Shown here: positions 23,589 through 33,061 of the stretch, piece by piece
Position numbering within the stretch: position 1 is the stretch's first letter
How the letters are laid out: the number at the start of each line of letters is the position of its first letter
NCBI GenBank assembly: GCA_020201295.1
Contig: JAIVHA010000139.1
Span: 1-33,437 of the forward strand
Direction of reading: 5' to 3'
Origin: Lysobacteraceae bacterium
GTDB lineage: Bacteria; Pseudomonadota; Gammaproteobacteria; DSM-19610
Length of the DNA: 33,437 nucleotides
Program-made: the position numbers and the translations under genes
Notes under the pieces: model-generated
The model's input: the letters and a program-made list of their open reading frames with translations, nothing else
The model's database searches: none
What the model was told of the DNA's origin: nothing

Positions 23589-23614
23589 GGCGAGACAGCC
23601 GCGGCTGTCCCGCC
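23589..23614. other. cbbL-cbbS intercistronic hairpin
   Basis: A perfect 16-bp palindrome GACAGCCGCGGCTGTC (23594-23609), extended by GGCG/CGCC on both sides with one A-C mismatch, lies in the 82-nt cbbL-cbbS spacer. There is no U-tract, so it looks like an mRNA-stabilising or processing structure more than a terminator. Confidence 0.6.
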
Positions 23615-23652
23615 ACTCAACCGAATTGGAATATTAGCTTGGAGTAAAACCC

Positions 23653-24009
23653 ATGAGTGACGTACAAGACTACAAATCAAGCTTGAGCAGCACCGAAAGC
23701 CGCAAGTTTGAAACCTTTTCCTACCTGCCGGAGATGACCCCGGAGCAGACCCGCAAGCAGATCGAGTACATCGTGAGCAAGGGCTGGAACCCCGGCATCG
23801 AGCACACCGAGCCGGAAAACGCCTTCGGCAACTACTGGTACATGTGGAAGCTGCCGATGTTCGGCGAAACCGATGTCGACGCGATCCTGGCCGAACTGGA
23901 AGCCTGCCACAAGGCCCACCCGAAGAATCACGTGCGTCTTCTGGGCTTCGACAACTACTCCCAGTCCGCGGGTGCCTCGATGGTCATCTACCGCGGCAAG
24001 ACGGTCTGA
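23653..24009 (+). CDS. cbbS: RuBisCO small subunit, form I
   Basis: An eight-copy cap of the L8S8 enzyme. The 118 aa contain the family run FETFSYLPEMTPEQTRKQIEY, GWNPGIEHTEP, YWYMWKLPMFGETD and the C-terminal RLLGFDNYSQSAGASMVIYRG. GGAG 8 nt upstream supports the ATG at 23653. An intrinsic terminator follows, separating the structural genes from the activase genes. Confidence 0.98.
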   Translation: MSDVQDYKSSLSSTESRKFETFSYLPEMTPEQTRKQIEYIVSKGWNPGIEHTEPENAFGNYWYMWKLPMFGETDVDAILAELEACHKAHPKNHVRLLGFDNYSQSAGASMVIYRGKTV

Positions 24010-24033
24010 GTCGGTAGGGGAGCAATGCCATCC

Positions 24034-24075
24034 AAAGCCCCTGCCCGCATAAAACCGGACGGGGGCTTTTTTTTG
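24034..24075 (+). terminator. Rho-independent terminator after cbbS
   Basis: AAAGCCCC (24034-24041) pairs with GGGGCTTT (24062-24069), and the stem can continue through TGCCCG with its partner CGGACG; eight T follow the GC stem. It lies 24 nt after the cbbS stop and 16 nt before the next ATG. Partial read-through would give much more L and S than CbbQ/CbbO, the expected stoichiometry. Confidence 0.88.
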
Positions 24076-24091
24076 ACTAACGGGATGATCC

Positions 24092-24406
24092 ATGGATAAA
24101 CCGAAGAAATACGTTGGCCTCGACAAGGAAATCAATGGCGGCATGACCACCATTGGCAAGATCATTCGCGATGCCTGGGTGTTCGGGATTATCCCGGAAA
24201 CGGAAACCTGCGAGGGATGGAATCTCGCCGGAATAGATGCCTTGCTGCAGAAGGTCAACCACGAGTGGGACAAGTACAGCTGCCTGGTCAGCCGCTTGCC
24301 ACCGGACCTGCGTGAGCGCCATCAACGCATTCATGACGAAGCCATTGCCCGCGCCAAGGCGGCCGGGTGGAATGGCGAAGTCGAAACTGACGACGAAACC
24401 AAGTGA
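24092..24406 (+). CDS. Uncharacterised 104-aa protein inside the RuBisCO operon
   Basis: A soluble, mostly helical small protein without signal or membrane segment, starting MDKPKKYVGLDKEINGG. It contains IGKIIRDAWVFGIIPETETC, then two amphipathic helices (about 46-65 and 72-92) and an acidic tail EVETDDETK. It has an ATG 16 nt after the terminator and lies 46 nt before cbbQ on the same strand. I do not recognise a family. The position suggests a RuBisCO assembly, activase-accessory or regulatory role, which is inference. Nitrosomonas cbb operons also carry a small unknown gene (cbbN), but homology to it is not shown here. Confidence 0.8.
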   Translation: MDKPKKYVGLDKEINGGMTTIGKIIRDAWVFGIIPETETCEGWNLAGIDALLQKVNHEWDKYSCLVSRLPPDLRERHQRIHDEAIARAKAAGWNGEVETDDETK

Positions 24407-24452
24407 CGGCTTCGTATACGGATTGACACCGTACAACATCATGGGGTGATAC

Positions 24453-25262
24453 ATGTCTGCTGTCGATATTGAACAATACAAGGTCAAGCAAGAACCCTTC
24501 TACATGTCCGTGGCGAACGAGGTCGAGCTGTACGAAGCCGCCTACGGCGCACGTATGCCGATGATGCTCAAGGGCCCGACCGGCTGCGGCAAATCGCGCT
24601 TCGTGGAATACATGGCCTGGAAGCTGGGACGCCCGCTGATCACCGTGGCCTGTAACGAAGACATGACCGCCTCTGACCTGGTAGGCCGTTTCCTGCTCGA
24701 CAAGGAAGGCACCAAGTGGCAGGATGGCCCGCTCACCACGGCAGCGCGCATCGGCGCCATCTGCTATCTCGACGAGGTGGTCGAGGCACGCCAGGACACC
24801 ACGGTGGTGATTCATCCCCTGACCGACCACCGCCGCACCCTGCCCCTGGACAAGAAGGGCGAACTGGTCGAGGCGCACAAGGATTTCCAGCTGGTGATCT
24901 CCTACAATCCTGGATACCAGAGCCTGATGAAGGACCTGAAGCAGTCCACCAAGCAACGCTTCGGCGCGCTGGACTTCGATTATCCGGCAGAGGAGATCGA
25001 AATCGACATCGTCGCCAAGGAGTCGGGCGTGGACAAGGACATCGCGGCCAAGCTGGTGCAGATCGCCCACCGCGCTCGCAACCTGAAGGGACACGGCCTG
25101 GACGAGGGCATCTCCACCCGTCTGCTGGTGTACTCCGGCCAGCTGATCGCGAAGGGCGTCGAACCAAATGCCGCCTGCACCATGACCATGGTGACGCCGC
25201 TGACCGACGACCCGGATATGCGCGACACCCTGAACGCCGCGGTACAGACGTTCTTTGATTGA
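24453..25262 (+). CDS. cbbQ: RuBisCO activase motor CbbQ (MoxR-type AAA+)
   Basis: A hexameric ATPase that with CbbO removes inhibitory sugar phosphates from form I RuBisCO. The 269-aa protein has Walker A GPTGCGKS (41-48), Walker B CYLDEVV (104-110) and the family's FVEYMAWKLGRPLITVACNEDMTASDLVGRF and ARQDTTVVIHPLTDHRRTLPLDKKGE. Relatives include NirQ and NorQ, but adjacency to cbbLS and cbbO fixes the identity. It is followed by cbbO after 41 nt. Confidence 0.97.
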   Translation: MSAVDIEQYKVKQEPFYMSVANEVELYEAAYGARMPMMLKGPTGCGKSRFVEYMAWKLGRPLITVACNEDMTASDLVGRFLLDKEGTKWQDGPLTTAARIGAICYLDEVVEARQDTTVVIHPLTDHRRTLPLDKKGELVEAHKDFQLVISYNPGYQSLMKDLKQSTKQRFGALDFDYPAEEIEIDIVAKESGVDKDIAAKLVQIAHRARNLKGHGLDEGISTRLLVYSGQLIAKGVEPNAACTMTMVTPLTDDPDMRDTLNAAVQTFFD

Positions 25263-25303
25263 TCGGGGTGATGTGGTTCAAACATGGTTTGTAGAGATTC
25301 CAT

Positions 25304-28300
25304 ATGAGTATCAAACTGGAAGACTACGAAGAAATCCTCGAGGACGCCGCGCGCGAGGTGCGTGACGTCCTCAAGGACACCTTCCTCGAGGCGTCGCATG
25401 TCATGTCGCCGGCAGGCCTGCAGGACTACCTGGAGGGCGCCAAGGCGCTCTGCAACCTGGGTCGGGGCAACGACCTGGTCGTTTCCTATCTGCAGGAAAT
25501 GCCGCTGGTGGTCAAGGAATGCGGTGAAGACGTCATCAACGACTGCGTGGCGGCGGCACTGAAGCTGTCCTCCATGACCTCCGGCGAGGTCATTGCACTG
25601 ATGTTCAGCAGCCTGCCCACCGCGGCACGCCGCCTGGGTGACGCGCAGCTGCTGCGCGGCTACCTGACACTCATTCATCAACTGTCGGCCACCGCGGCAC
25701 GCGGGCTGCGACCGATGTTGAATCATATCGACGAACTGCTCTCCAAGCTGACCCTGAGCGGCCTGCGCCGCTGGGCCAACTTCGGCGCACAGGCCTACCG
25801 GCGCGACTTCGAAAACCTGACGTCCTACTTCAACCTCGAGTCGGCGGACAGCCGCGCCGTGCTGCAGAAGGAGCGTCGTGGCACCCTGTTCATCGACACC
25901 CAGCGCAAGCTCAATTTCTACCTGCGTGCGCTCTGGGGCCGTGATTTCTTCCTGCGCCCCACCGGCGCCGACTACACGGACTTCAAGCCCTACATCGATA
26001 AACACATCGTGCACATGCCCGATGCGGTAGATGCCATGGCTGATATCACCGGCCTGGAACTCTACCGCGCCCAGGCGGCGCATATGGCGGCGCACATCTG
26101 TTATACGAAATCGGCGATCTCCGCGGAGCAGCTGAGCCCGGCGCAGATGTTCTTCATTGCACTGGTGGAAGACGCACGCGTGGAATACAAGGCCGTCAAG
26201 GACTTCCCTGGCCTGAAACGGTTGTGGCGCTCCCTGCTCGTGCTCGACTACGAGGAGCCCGTCGAACACAAGACCATCCCGATCCTGGAATCGTTCGCGC
26301 TGCAACTGCTGGATGCCAATGTAGAGTCGGATGACCTCGAACTGAACGCCCTCGCCCAGCGCTTTCACGAGGGCATCGAGGAGAAGCAGGACAACAACCA
26401 GTTCTGCTGGCACCTGGGCATGGAACTGTTCAACCTGTTCATGGAGCGGCGCGAGGTCCCGAGCCTGCGCATCCTGAACCACATCCGCATACCGTACCGG
26501 GACGACAATCGCTTCGTCTGGGAATTCGAGGAATTCGACTGGGACAAGGGCGTGGAATACCTCGCCGCCAGTCAGCGGCAGGTCCGCCGCAAGGTCAGCA
26601 TCATGGAAATGGTCAACGAGCTGGATTGCGAGCTGGCCGGCGACGATGCACAGGAGATCTGGACCTGTGAAACCGAGGTGATGCCCTACGAGGACATGGG
26701 CGTCAGCTACAACGAGATGTGGGGAAAGGAAGCGGTTTCGGAACCCTTCCATTACCAGGAATGGGATTACCAGATCCAGCTGCACCGCCCGGACTGGGTG
26801 ACCCTCTACGAGCGTCGCCAGCCCAAGGGGGATCCGGAGATGATCGACGACATCATCACCGAGTACAAACCGGTCGCCCACCGCATCAAGCAGATCATCG
26901 ACCTGCTCACGCCGGAAGGTGTGCAGCGCGTGCGCAACATGGAAGACGGCGACGAGATCGACATCAACGCCGCCATCGACGCCATGGTGGCGATCCGCAT
27001 GGGTGAACAGCCCAACCCGCGCATCACCATGCGCAACGTGCTCAAGAATCGCGACCTTGCCGTAATGGTATTGATGGACCTGTCCGAGTCCACCAACGAA
27101 ACCGTGGAAGGCTCCGACAAGACCATTTTGCAGCTGACACGAGAGGCCTCGTCACTGGTGGCAACCGCCATCAATGGCATCGGCGATCCGTTTGCCATCC
27201 ACGGCTTCTCATCCGATGGCCGTCACGATGTGCAGTACTACCGTTTCAAGGACTTCAATGAACACTTCGACGATGTAGCCAAATCCCGACTGGCTGGCAT
27301 GCAGGGTGGCATGTCCACACGCATGGGCGCCGCCATGCGACACGCCGGACGTCATTTGCTGAAACAGGCACAGCGGAAAAAACTGTTGTTACTGGTGACC
27401 GATGGCGAACCGGCGGATATCGACGAACGCGATCCGCAGCACCTGCGCCACGACACCAAGAAGGCCGTCGAGGAACTCTACAGCCAGGGCATCATGACCT
27501 ACTGCCTGACGCTGGACCCTCACGCGGACAACTACGTCAAGCGTATATTCGGCATGAACAACTACACCATCATCGACTACGCGGTGGGCGGCTTCGACCT
27601 GGTCAGCCTGGATTTCCTGGAGGCCATCATCGATGCCGCCGAACGGCAGCAGGCCCCCATCATCATCAGCCTGGCCGAGTCCCATTTCGAGTACTATGAC
27701 TTCGAACTGGCCATGGCCGCCACCGTGGCGGCGGCACGGCGGACCTCCGTGCCGGTCGCCATCCACCTCGACCACGGCGCCAGCCTGGAATCCGCTATCC
27801 GCGGCATCAACCTGGGCTGCACCGGCGTCATGGTGGATGCCTCCACTCATCCTTTCGAAGAAAACATCGCCCGCACCCGCGCCGTGGTCGACATGGCCCA
27901 TGGCTGCGCGGTGCCGGTGGAAGGCGAACTGGGCTACGTGGCCGGGGTCGAGGGCGAGGACGCCGAGAAGCATCCCGGCGAGGTGATCTACACCTCACCG
28001 GAGGAAGCTGCCGAGTACGTGGAGCGCAGTGGCGTGGATTTTCTCGCCGTGTCCATCGGCACGGTGCACGGCCGCATGGCCGGCGAACCGCGCCTCGACC
28101 TGGAGCGCCTGGCGGCCATCAACGAACGGCTCGGCATCCCCCTGGTCATCCACGGCGGCACCGGCCTGAGCGACGCCCAGTTCCGCGCGCTGATCGAGCG
28201 CGGCGTCACCAAGATCAACTACTACACCGCCCTGGCCGACGCCGCCGCCGCGCGCATGCGCGCCAATGCCAATACCGACCCACGCGCCGGCTACACCGGC

Positions 28301-28582
28301 CTGATGAAGGGTGTACGTACGGCCATCGCCGCAGAGGTGGAGCGCTGCATCGAACTGTGGGGCGGCTCCGGCCGCGCGGACGCGGTGCTGGCCGCGGCCC
28401 GCCCCTGGCGCGAGGTGGAACACCTGATCGTCTACAACCTGAGCGAGGACGGCGAGGCCAGGGTGGCGGACATGATGCGCGAGGGCCGCAAGGTTCTGAG
28501 TGCCATCCCCGGAGTGCGCCGTATATTCACCGGTGATGCCGGACGAGGAAACCTGGATCGTGGTGGACGACAGCCTCAATGA
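25304..28582 (+). CDS. CbbO fused to class II fructose-bisphosphate aldolase and a truncated Dabb domain
   Basis: One 1092-aa frame holds three parts. Residues 1 to about 758 are CbbO, the CbbQ adaptor with a C-terminal VWA domain (MIDAS Asp592-x-Ser-x-Ser in MDLSEST, then LLLLVTDGEPADID). At about 757-762 (nt 27572-27590) the VWA strand FGMNNYTIIDY runs straight into the first aldolase strand YAVGGFDLVSLDF. The last about 20 residues of CbbO and the first about 16 of the aldolase are missing. The aldolase barrel looks complete: catalytic Asp823 and zinc His824 (HLDHGAS), VEGELG, His922 (GTVHGR), His950 (VIHGGTG) and Asn972 (KINYYTA). From about 1036 a Dabb-like domain starts (EVEHLIVYNLSEDG) and is cut after RRIFTGDA, ending in about 15 unrelated residues. 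No stop or frameshift lies at the junction. Real fusion and deletion or assembly join are both possible. Confidence 0.88.
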   Translation: MSIKLEDYEEILEDAAREVRDVLKDTFLEASHVMSPAGLQDYLEGAKALCNLGRGNDLVVSYLQEMPLVVKECGEDVINDCVAAALKLSSMTSGEVIALMFSSLPTAARRLGDAQLLRGYLTLIHQLSATAARGLRPMLNHIDELLSKLTLSGLRRWANFGAQAYRRDFENLTSYFNLESADSRAVLQKERRGTLFIDTQRKLNFYLRALWGRDFFLRPTGADYTDFKPYIDKHIVHMPDAVDAMADITGLELYRAQAAHMAAHICYTKSAISAEQLSPAQMFFIALVEDARVEYKAVKDFPGLKRLWRSLLVLDYEEPVEHKTIPILESFALQLLDANVESDDLELNALAQRFHEGIEEKQDNNQFCWHLGMELFNLFMERREVPSLRILNHIRIPYRDDNRFVWEFEEFDWDKGVEYLAASQRQVRRKVSIMEMVNELDCELAGDDAQEIWTCETEVMPYEDMGVSYNEMWGKEAVSEPFHYQEWDYQIQLHRPDWVTLYERRQPKGDPEMIDDIITEYKPVAHRIKQIIDLLTPEGVQRVRNMEDGDEIDINAAIDAMVAIRMGEQPNPRITMRNVLKNRDLAVMVLMDLSESTNETVEGSDKTILQLTREASSLVATAINGIGDPFAIHGFSSDGRHDVQYYRFKDFNEHFDDVAKSRLAGMQGGMSTRMGAAMRHAGRHLLKQAQRKKLLLLVTDGEPADIDERDPQHLRHDTKKAVEELYSQGIMTYCLTLDPHADNYVKRIFGMNNYTIIDYAVGGFDLVSLDFLEAIIDAAERQQAPIIISLAESHFEYYDFELAMAATVAAARRTSVPVAIHLDHGASLESAIRGINLGCTGVMVDASTHPFEENIARTRAVVDMAHGCAVPVEGELGYVAGVEGEDAEKHPGEVIYTSPEEAAEYVERSGVDFLAVSIGTVHGRMAGEPRLDLERLAAINERLGIPLVIHGGTGLSDAQFRALIERGVTKINYYTALADAAAARMRANANTDPRAGYTGLMKGVRTAIAAEVERCIELWGGSGRADAVLAAARPWREVEHLIVYNLSEDGEARVADMMREGRKVLSAIPGVRRIFTGDAGRGNLDRGGRQPQ

Positions 28583-28769
28583 TATCCCCATCATGGCCTG
28601 GCTCGATTTCCAGGCCGGGCACCGCAGCGCGCTGCACACCCCCATCCCCTGCAGGTTCTATACATACCATTGCCATGCCGAGGCCATCCGCCCCCAACTA
28701 CTGGAGACGGTTGCCGACGAACTGGCACAACGAGTGGAATCCCACCAGGACACGCCGCTACCGGAGTGA
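28536..28769 (+). CDS. Small hypothetical protein overlapping the aldolase fusion
   Basis: A 77-aa frame starting MPDEETWIVVDDSLNDIPIM, overlapping the fusion gene by 47 nt in another frame. It has balanced composition and protein-like hydrophobic patterning (LDFQAGHRSALHTPIPCRFYTYHCHAEAIRPQLLETVADEL), with several Cys and His. A GTG at 28500 could extend it, but ATG 28536 fits the sequence character better. No clear SD is seen. The overlap begins exactly where the Dabb domain breaks, so the original 5' context may be lost. Family not recognised. Confidence 0.55.
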   Translation: MPDEETWIVVDDSLNDIPIMAWLDFQAGHRSALHTPIPCRFYTYHCHAEAIRPQLLETVADELAQRVESHQDTPLPE

Positions 28770-29008
28770 TGCCGCGTTACCCGGACCAGGACACTGCGCG
28801 CGCTTGGAATGTGCTTCCCGAGCCGCCGTTTCCGCGCCCCACGGATCGCCTGTCGTCGATGGGCAACAGTGGAAAGGCCGATTCTACAAGACCTTGCATG
28901 AGATTCCCTGCCTTGATGTAGCCAACAGGGGACAGGCGGTGCTGCCCGACACTGGCCCCACCCTCCCACCAAGCACAGGTAAATTCGTCATTAAAACAAG
29001 GAGATGCG

Positions 29009-30067
29009 GTGCCTGCCCGGCAAAATCCCCAGTCTGGCACCGATCTTGCTTCCGTACCTCTCAGGCACAGAATCGTGATGCATCGGAAGCCATACATGAA
29101 TGGAAAGTCGCCAGTACCAATTCATCCCATCTCCAACCCCACCCCCGCCGTCCCCCTGCGAGGCATCACTGCAAGCCTGCTCAAGGCACTGAGCGAAGGG
29201 GTGGTCGTCGTCGACCCCGCGGGGTGCGTGCGCTACCTGAACCCGGCGGCACAACGTCTGCTCGCCTGCCACCCCGAGCAGGCACTGGGACATCCCCGCG
29301 GCAACTGCCTGCTGCTGAGGGATGGTGAAACCGGAAAACCGCTGAGTGCTCCGCTGGAGAGACTGCTGCAGCGCGGGACAGGGCGCGCATTCCAGTATGA
29401 CATGCTGATGCTGGCAGACGGGCGCGAAATCCCCGTCGAAGCGTCGGCCATCCGCCTGCATGACGAAGCGGGCCAGAGTACCGGAAGTGCAATCCTGCTG
29501 CACGATGCCACCAAGCACCACAGCGCGGTGCAAAAGCTCAAGGAGCGCGCTACCCGCGATCACCTGACGCGCCTGCTCAATCGTGGCGAATTCGAACGTC
29601 GTCTGTCACAGTGCGTGGGGCATCTACAAGAAGGCGACATCCACGCACTGCTGTACCTGGACCTCGACGGCTTCAAGGTGATCAATGATTCCGCCGGGCA
29701 CCTCGCCGGTGATGCCGCCTTGCGCCAGGTCGCCAATGTCTTCGAGAACACGTTACGCGAGCGCGACACGCTGGCGCGCATCGGTGGTGACGAGTTTGGG
29801 CTTCTGCTCGAGCACTGCCCGTACCAGATGGCCCTGCAACGAGCGGAGGAACTGCGCCTGGTGCTCCGCAACAGCGAATTCCGCTGGAAGGCACGCCACT
29901 ATCGACTCGGCGTCAGCATCGGCGTAGCCATGATCCGGGGGGGATACAGCCACACCATGCATGACTTCATGATGCAGGCGGACCTCGCCTGCTATACCGC
30001 CAAGCATTCACGCCGCGCGGGATCATGCCATTACACAGCCTCCAACCAGGACTCCAGGCTGAACTGA
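29009..30067 (+). CDS. PAS-GGDEF diguanylate cyclase
   Basis: Makes the second messenger c-di-GMP. The 352-aa protein has a PAS sensor (about 52-168; LSEGVVVVDPAGCVRYLNPAA) and a GGDEF domain (about 180-340; RDHLTRLLNRGEFERRL, LYLDLDGFKVINDSAGH). The active-site motif is an intact GGDEF (259-263), and an inhibitory I-site RERD (250-253) lies five residues before it, so product feedback is likely. No membrane segment is visible, so the sensor is cytosolic. The GTG at 29009 has AAGGAG 5 nt upstream and is preferred over ATGs at 29078 and 29096. Its pGpG degradation product is the kind of substrate Orn, damaged in this window, normally clears. Confidence 0.93.
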   Translation: MPARQNPQSGTDLASVPLRHRIVMHRKPYMNGKSPVPIHPISNPTPAVPLRGITASLLKALSEGVVVVDPAGCVRYLNPAAQRLLACHPEQALGHPRGNCLLLRDGETGKPLSAPLERLLQRGTGRAFQYDMLMLADGREIPVEASAIRLHDEAGQSTGSAILLHDATKHHSAVQKLKERATRDHLTRLLNRGEFERRLSQCVGHLQEGDIHALLYLDLDGFKVINDSAGHLAGDAALRQVANVFENTLRERDTLARIGGDEFGLLLEHCPYQMALQRAEELRLVLRNSEFRWKARHYRLGVSIGVAMIRGGYSHTMHDFMMQADLACYTAKHSRRAGSCHYTASNQDSRLN

Positions 30068-30090
30068 CCCACTCCAATGGCCCTGCGATT

Positions 30091-30107
30091 CTCCGGCCAT
30101 GCCGGAG
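30091..30107 (+). terminator. Short hairpin after the diguanylate cyclase
   Basis: CTCCGGC-CAT-GCCGGAG is a perfect 7-bp stem with a 3-nt loop, 24 nt after the GGDEF stop and 62 nt before macA. It has no U-tract, so its terminator function is uncertain; it may be a processing hairpin. Confidence 0.35.
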
Positions 30108-30168
30108 GGGCACCCGCTCGACTTCACCATGGAAACTGGCCACGTAGACACAAGAACCGGAAGATGCA

Positions 30169-31364
30169 ATGAGCGACCATGTGCAGTCCAGGGGGAGCCG
30201 TATTCGCCGTGCCGCCATTCCCATCCTGTTGCTGGCCATCCTCTACCTGGTTGGATCGTTCCTCTGGAACCAGTTTTTCGCCAACAAGGACACCGGACAG
30301 GCCCGGGATATCGTTACAGTCGTACGGGGCGACATCGAGGAGGTGGTGACCGCCACCGGCACCCTGCAACCGCGTGACTACGTCGATGTCGGTGCCCAGG
30401 TCTCGGGCCAGTTGCACAAGATTCACATCGAAGTAGGCAGCAAGGTCGAAGCCGAGCAGTTGCTGGCGGAGATCGATCCCACCCTGTTCATGGCGCGCGT
30501 GGACGCCAGCCGCGCGCAACTGCGCTTCCAGCAGGCGCAGTTGCGCGATCGCGAGGCCAAGCTCACCCTGGCGGAAAGCCAGCACCGGCGCCAGCAGAAC
30601 CTGCTGGCCGAGGAAGCCACCACCCTGGAGTCACTGCAGAATGCCGAGGCCACGCTGCGTTCGGCGCATGCCCAGATCGACATGCTCAAGGCGCAGATCG
30701 AGCAGACCGAGTCCAGCCTGCGCGCCGATGAAGCCAACCTCAGCTATGCGCGCATCTTCGCACCGATGGACGGCACGGTGGTCACCATCAGTGCGCGCCA
30801 GGGACAGACGCTCAACGCCAACCAGCAGGCCCCGGTCATCCTGCGCATCGCCGACCTTTCCACCATGACGGTGCAGACCCAGGTCTCGGAAGCCGATGTC
30901 TCGCGCCTGCGGGTCGGCATGCCGGCCTACTTCTCTACCCTGGGCAGCCGCGAGCGGCGCTGGCACGGGATTCTGGACCGCATCGAACCCACGCCGGAAG
31001 TGCAGAACAACGTAGTGCTGTACAACGCCCTGTTCGACGTGGACAACGCCAACCGCGAGCTGATGACCCAAATGACCGCGCAGGTATTCTTCGTCGTGGC
31101 CGAGGCGAAGGATGCCCTGTTGGTGCCCCTGGCGGCCCTCACGATGGACCGCACGCCTGCGGCTGCGGCGCCACGCCGCGCCACCGTACAGGTCCTGGAC
31201 GGCAATGGCCGCGTACAGTCCCGTGAGGTGGAGGTGGGGGTGAGTAATCGCATCCAGGCCCAGGTGCTTTCGGGCCTGGCCGAGGGCGAACGCCTGGTTC
31301 TGGGGCAGGGGGCCGGCCAGGCCACGGCACAGGCCGGCGCCACGCGAATACCAAGGTTGCGCTG

Positions 31365-31365
<1 letters not shown>
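30169..31365 (+). CDS. macA: MacA-like periplasmic adaptor of an ABC efflux system
   Basis: A 398-aa membrane fusion protein: N-terminal membrane anchor (about 14-34, AAIPILLLAILYLVGSFLW), lipoyl half (VVTATGTLQPRDYVDVGAQVSG), a long coiled-coil hairpin (about 100-185, rich in Ala, Gln and Glu), the returning lipoyl half (YARIFAPMDGTVVTISARQGQT) and beta-barrel and membrane-proximal domains. Residue patterns match MacA, partner of MacB in macrolide, lipopeptide or toxin export. The stop overlaps the macB ATG by one base (TGATG), showing a coupled operon. Confidence 0.93.
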
Positions 31366-33040
<1,675 letters not shown>

Positions 33041-33061
33041 ACCGTGCATAGCGGCGCACCC

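Noticed and set aside
24980..26881. 633-aa ORF antisense to cbbQ/cbbO
   Set aside because: Shadow of codon bias; the plus-strand CbbQ and CbbO motifs explain the region.
22152..28582. Carboxysome-associated RuBisCO locus
   Set aside because: No csoS or shell genes are seen; the cbbQ-cbbO neighbours indicate the non-carboxysomal arrangement.
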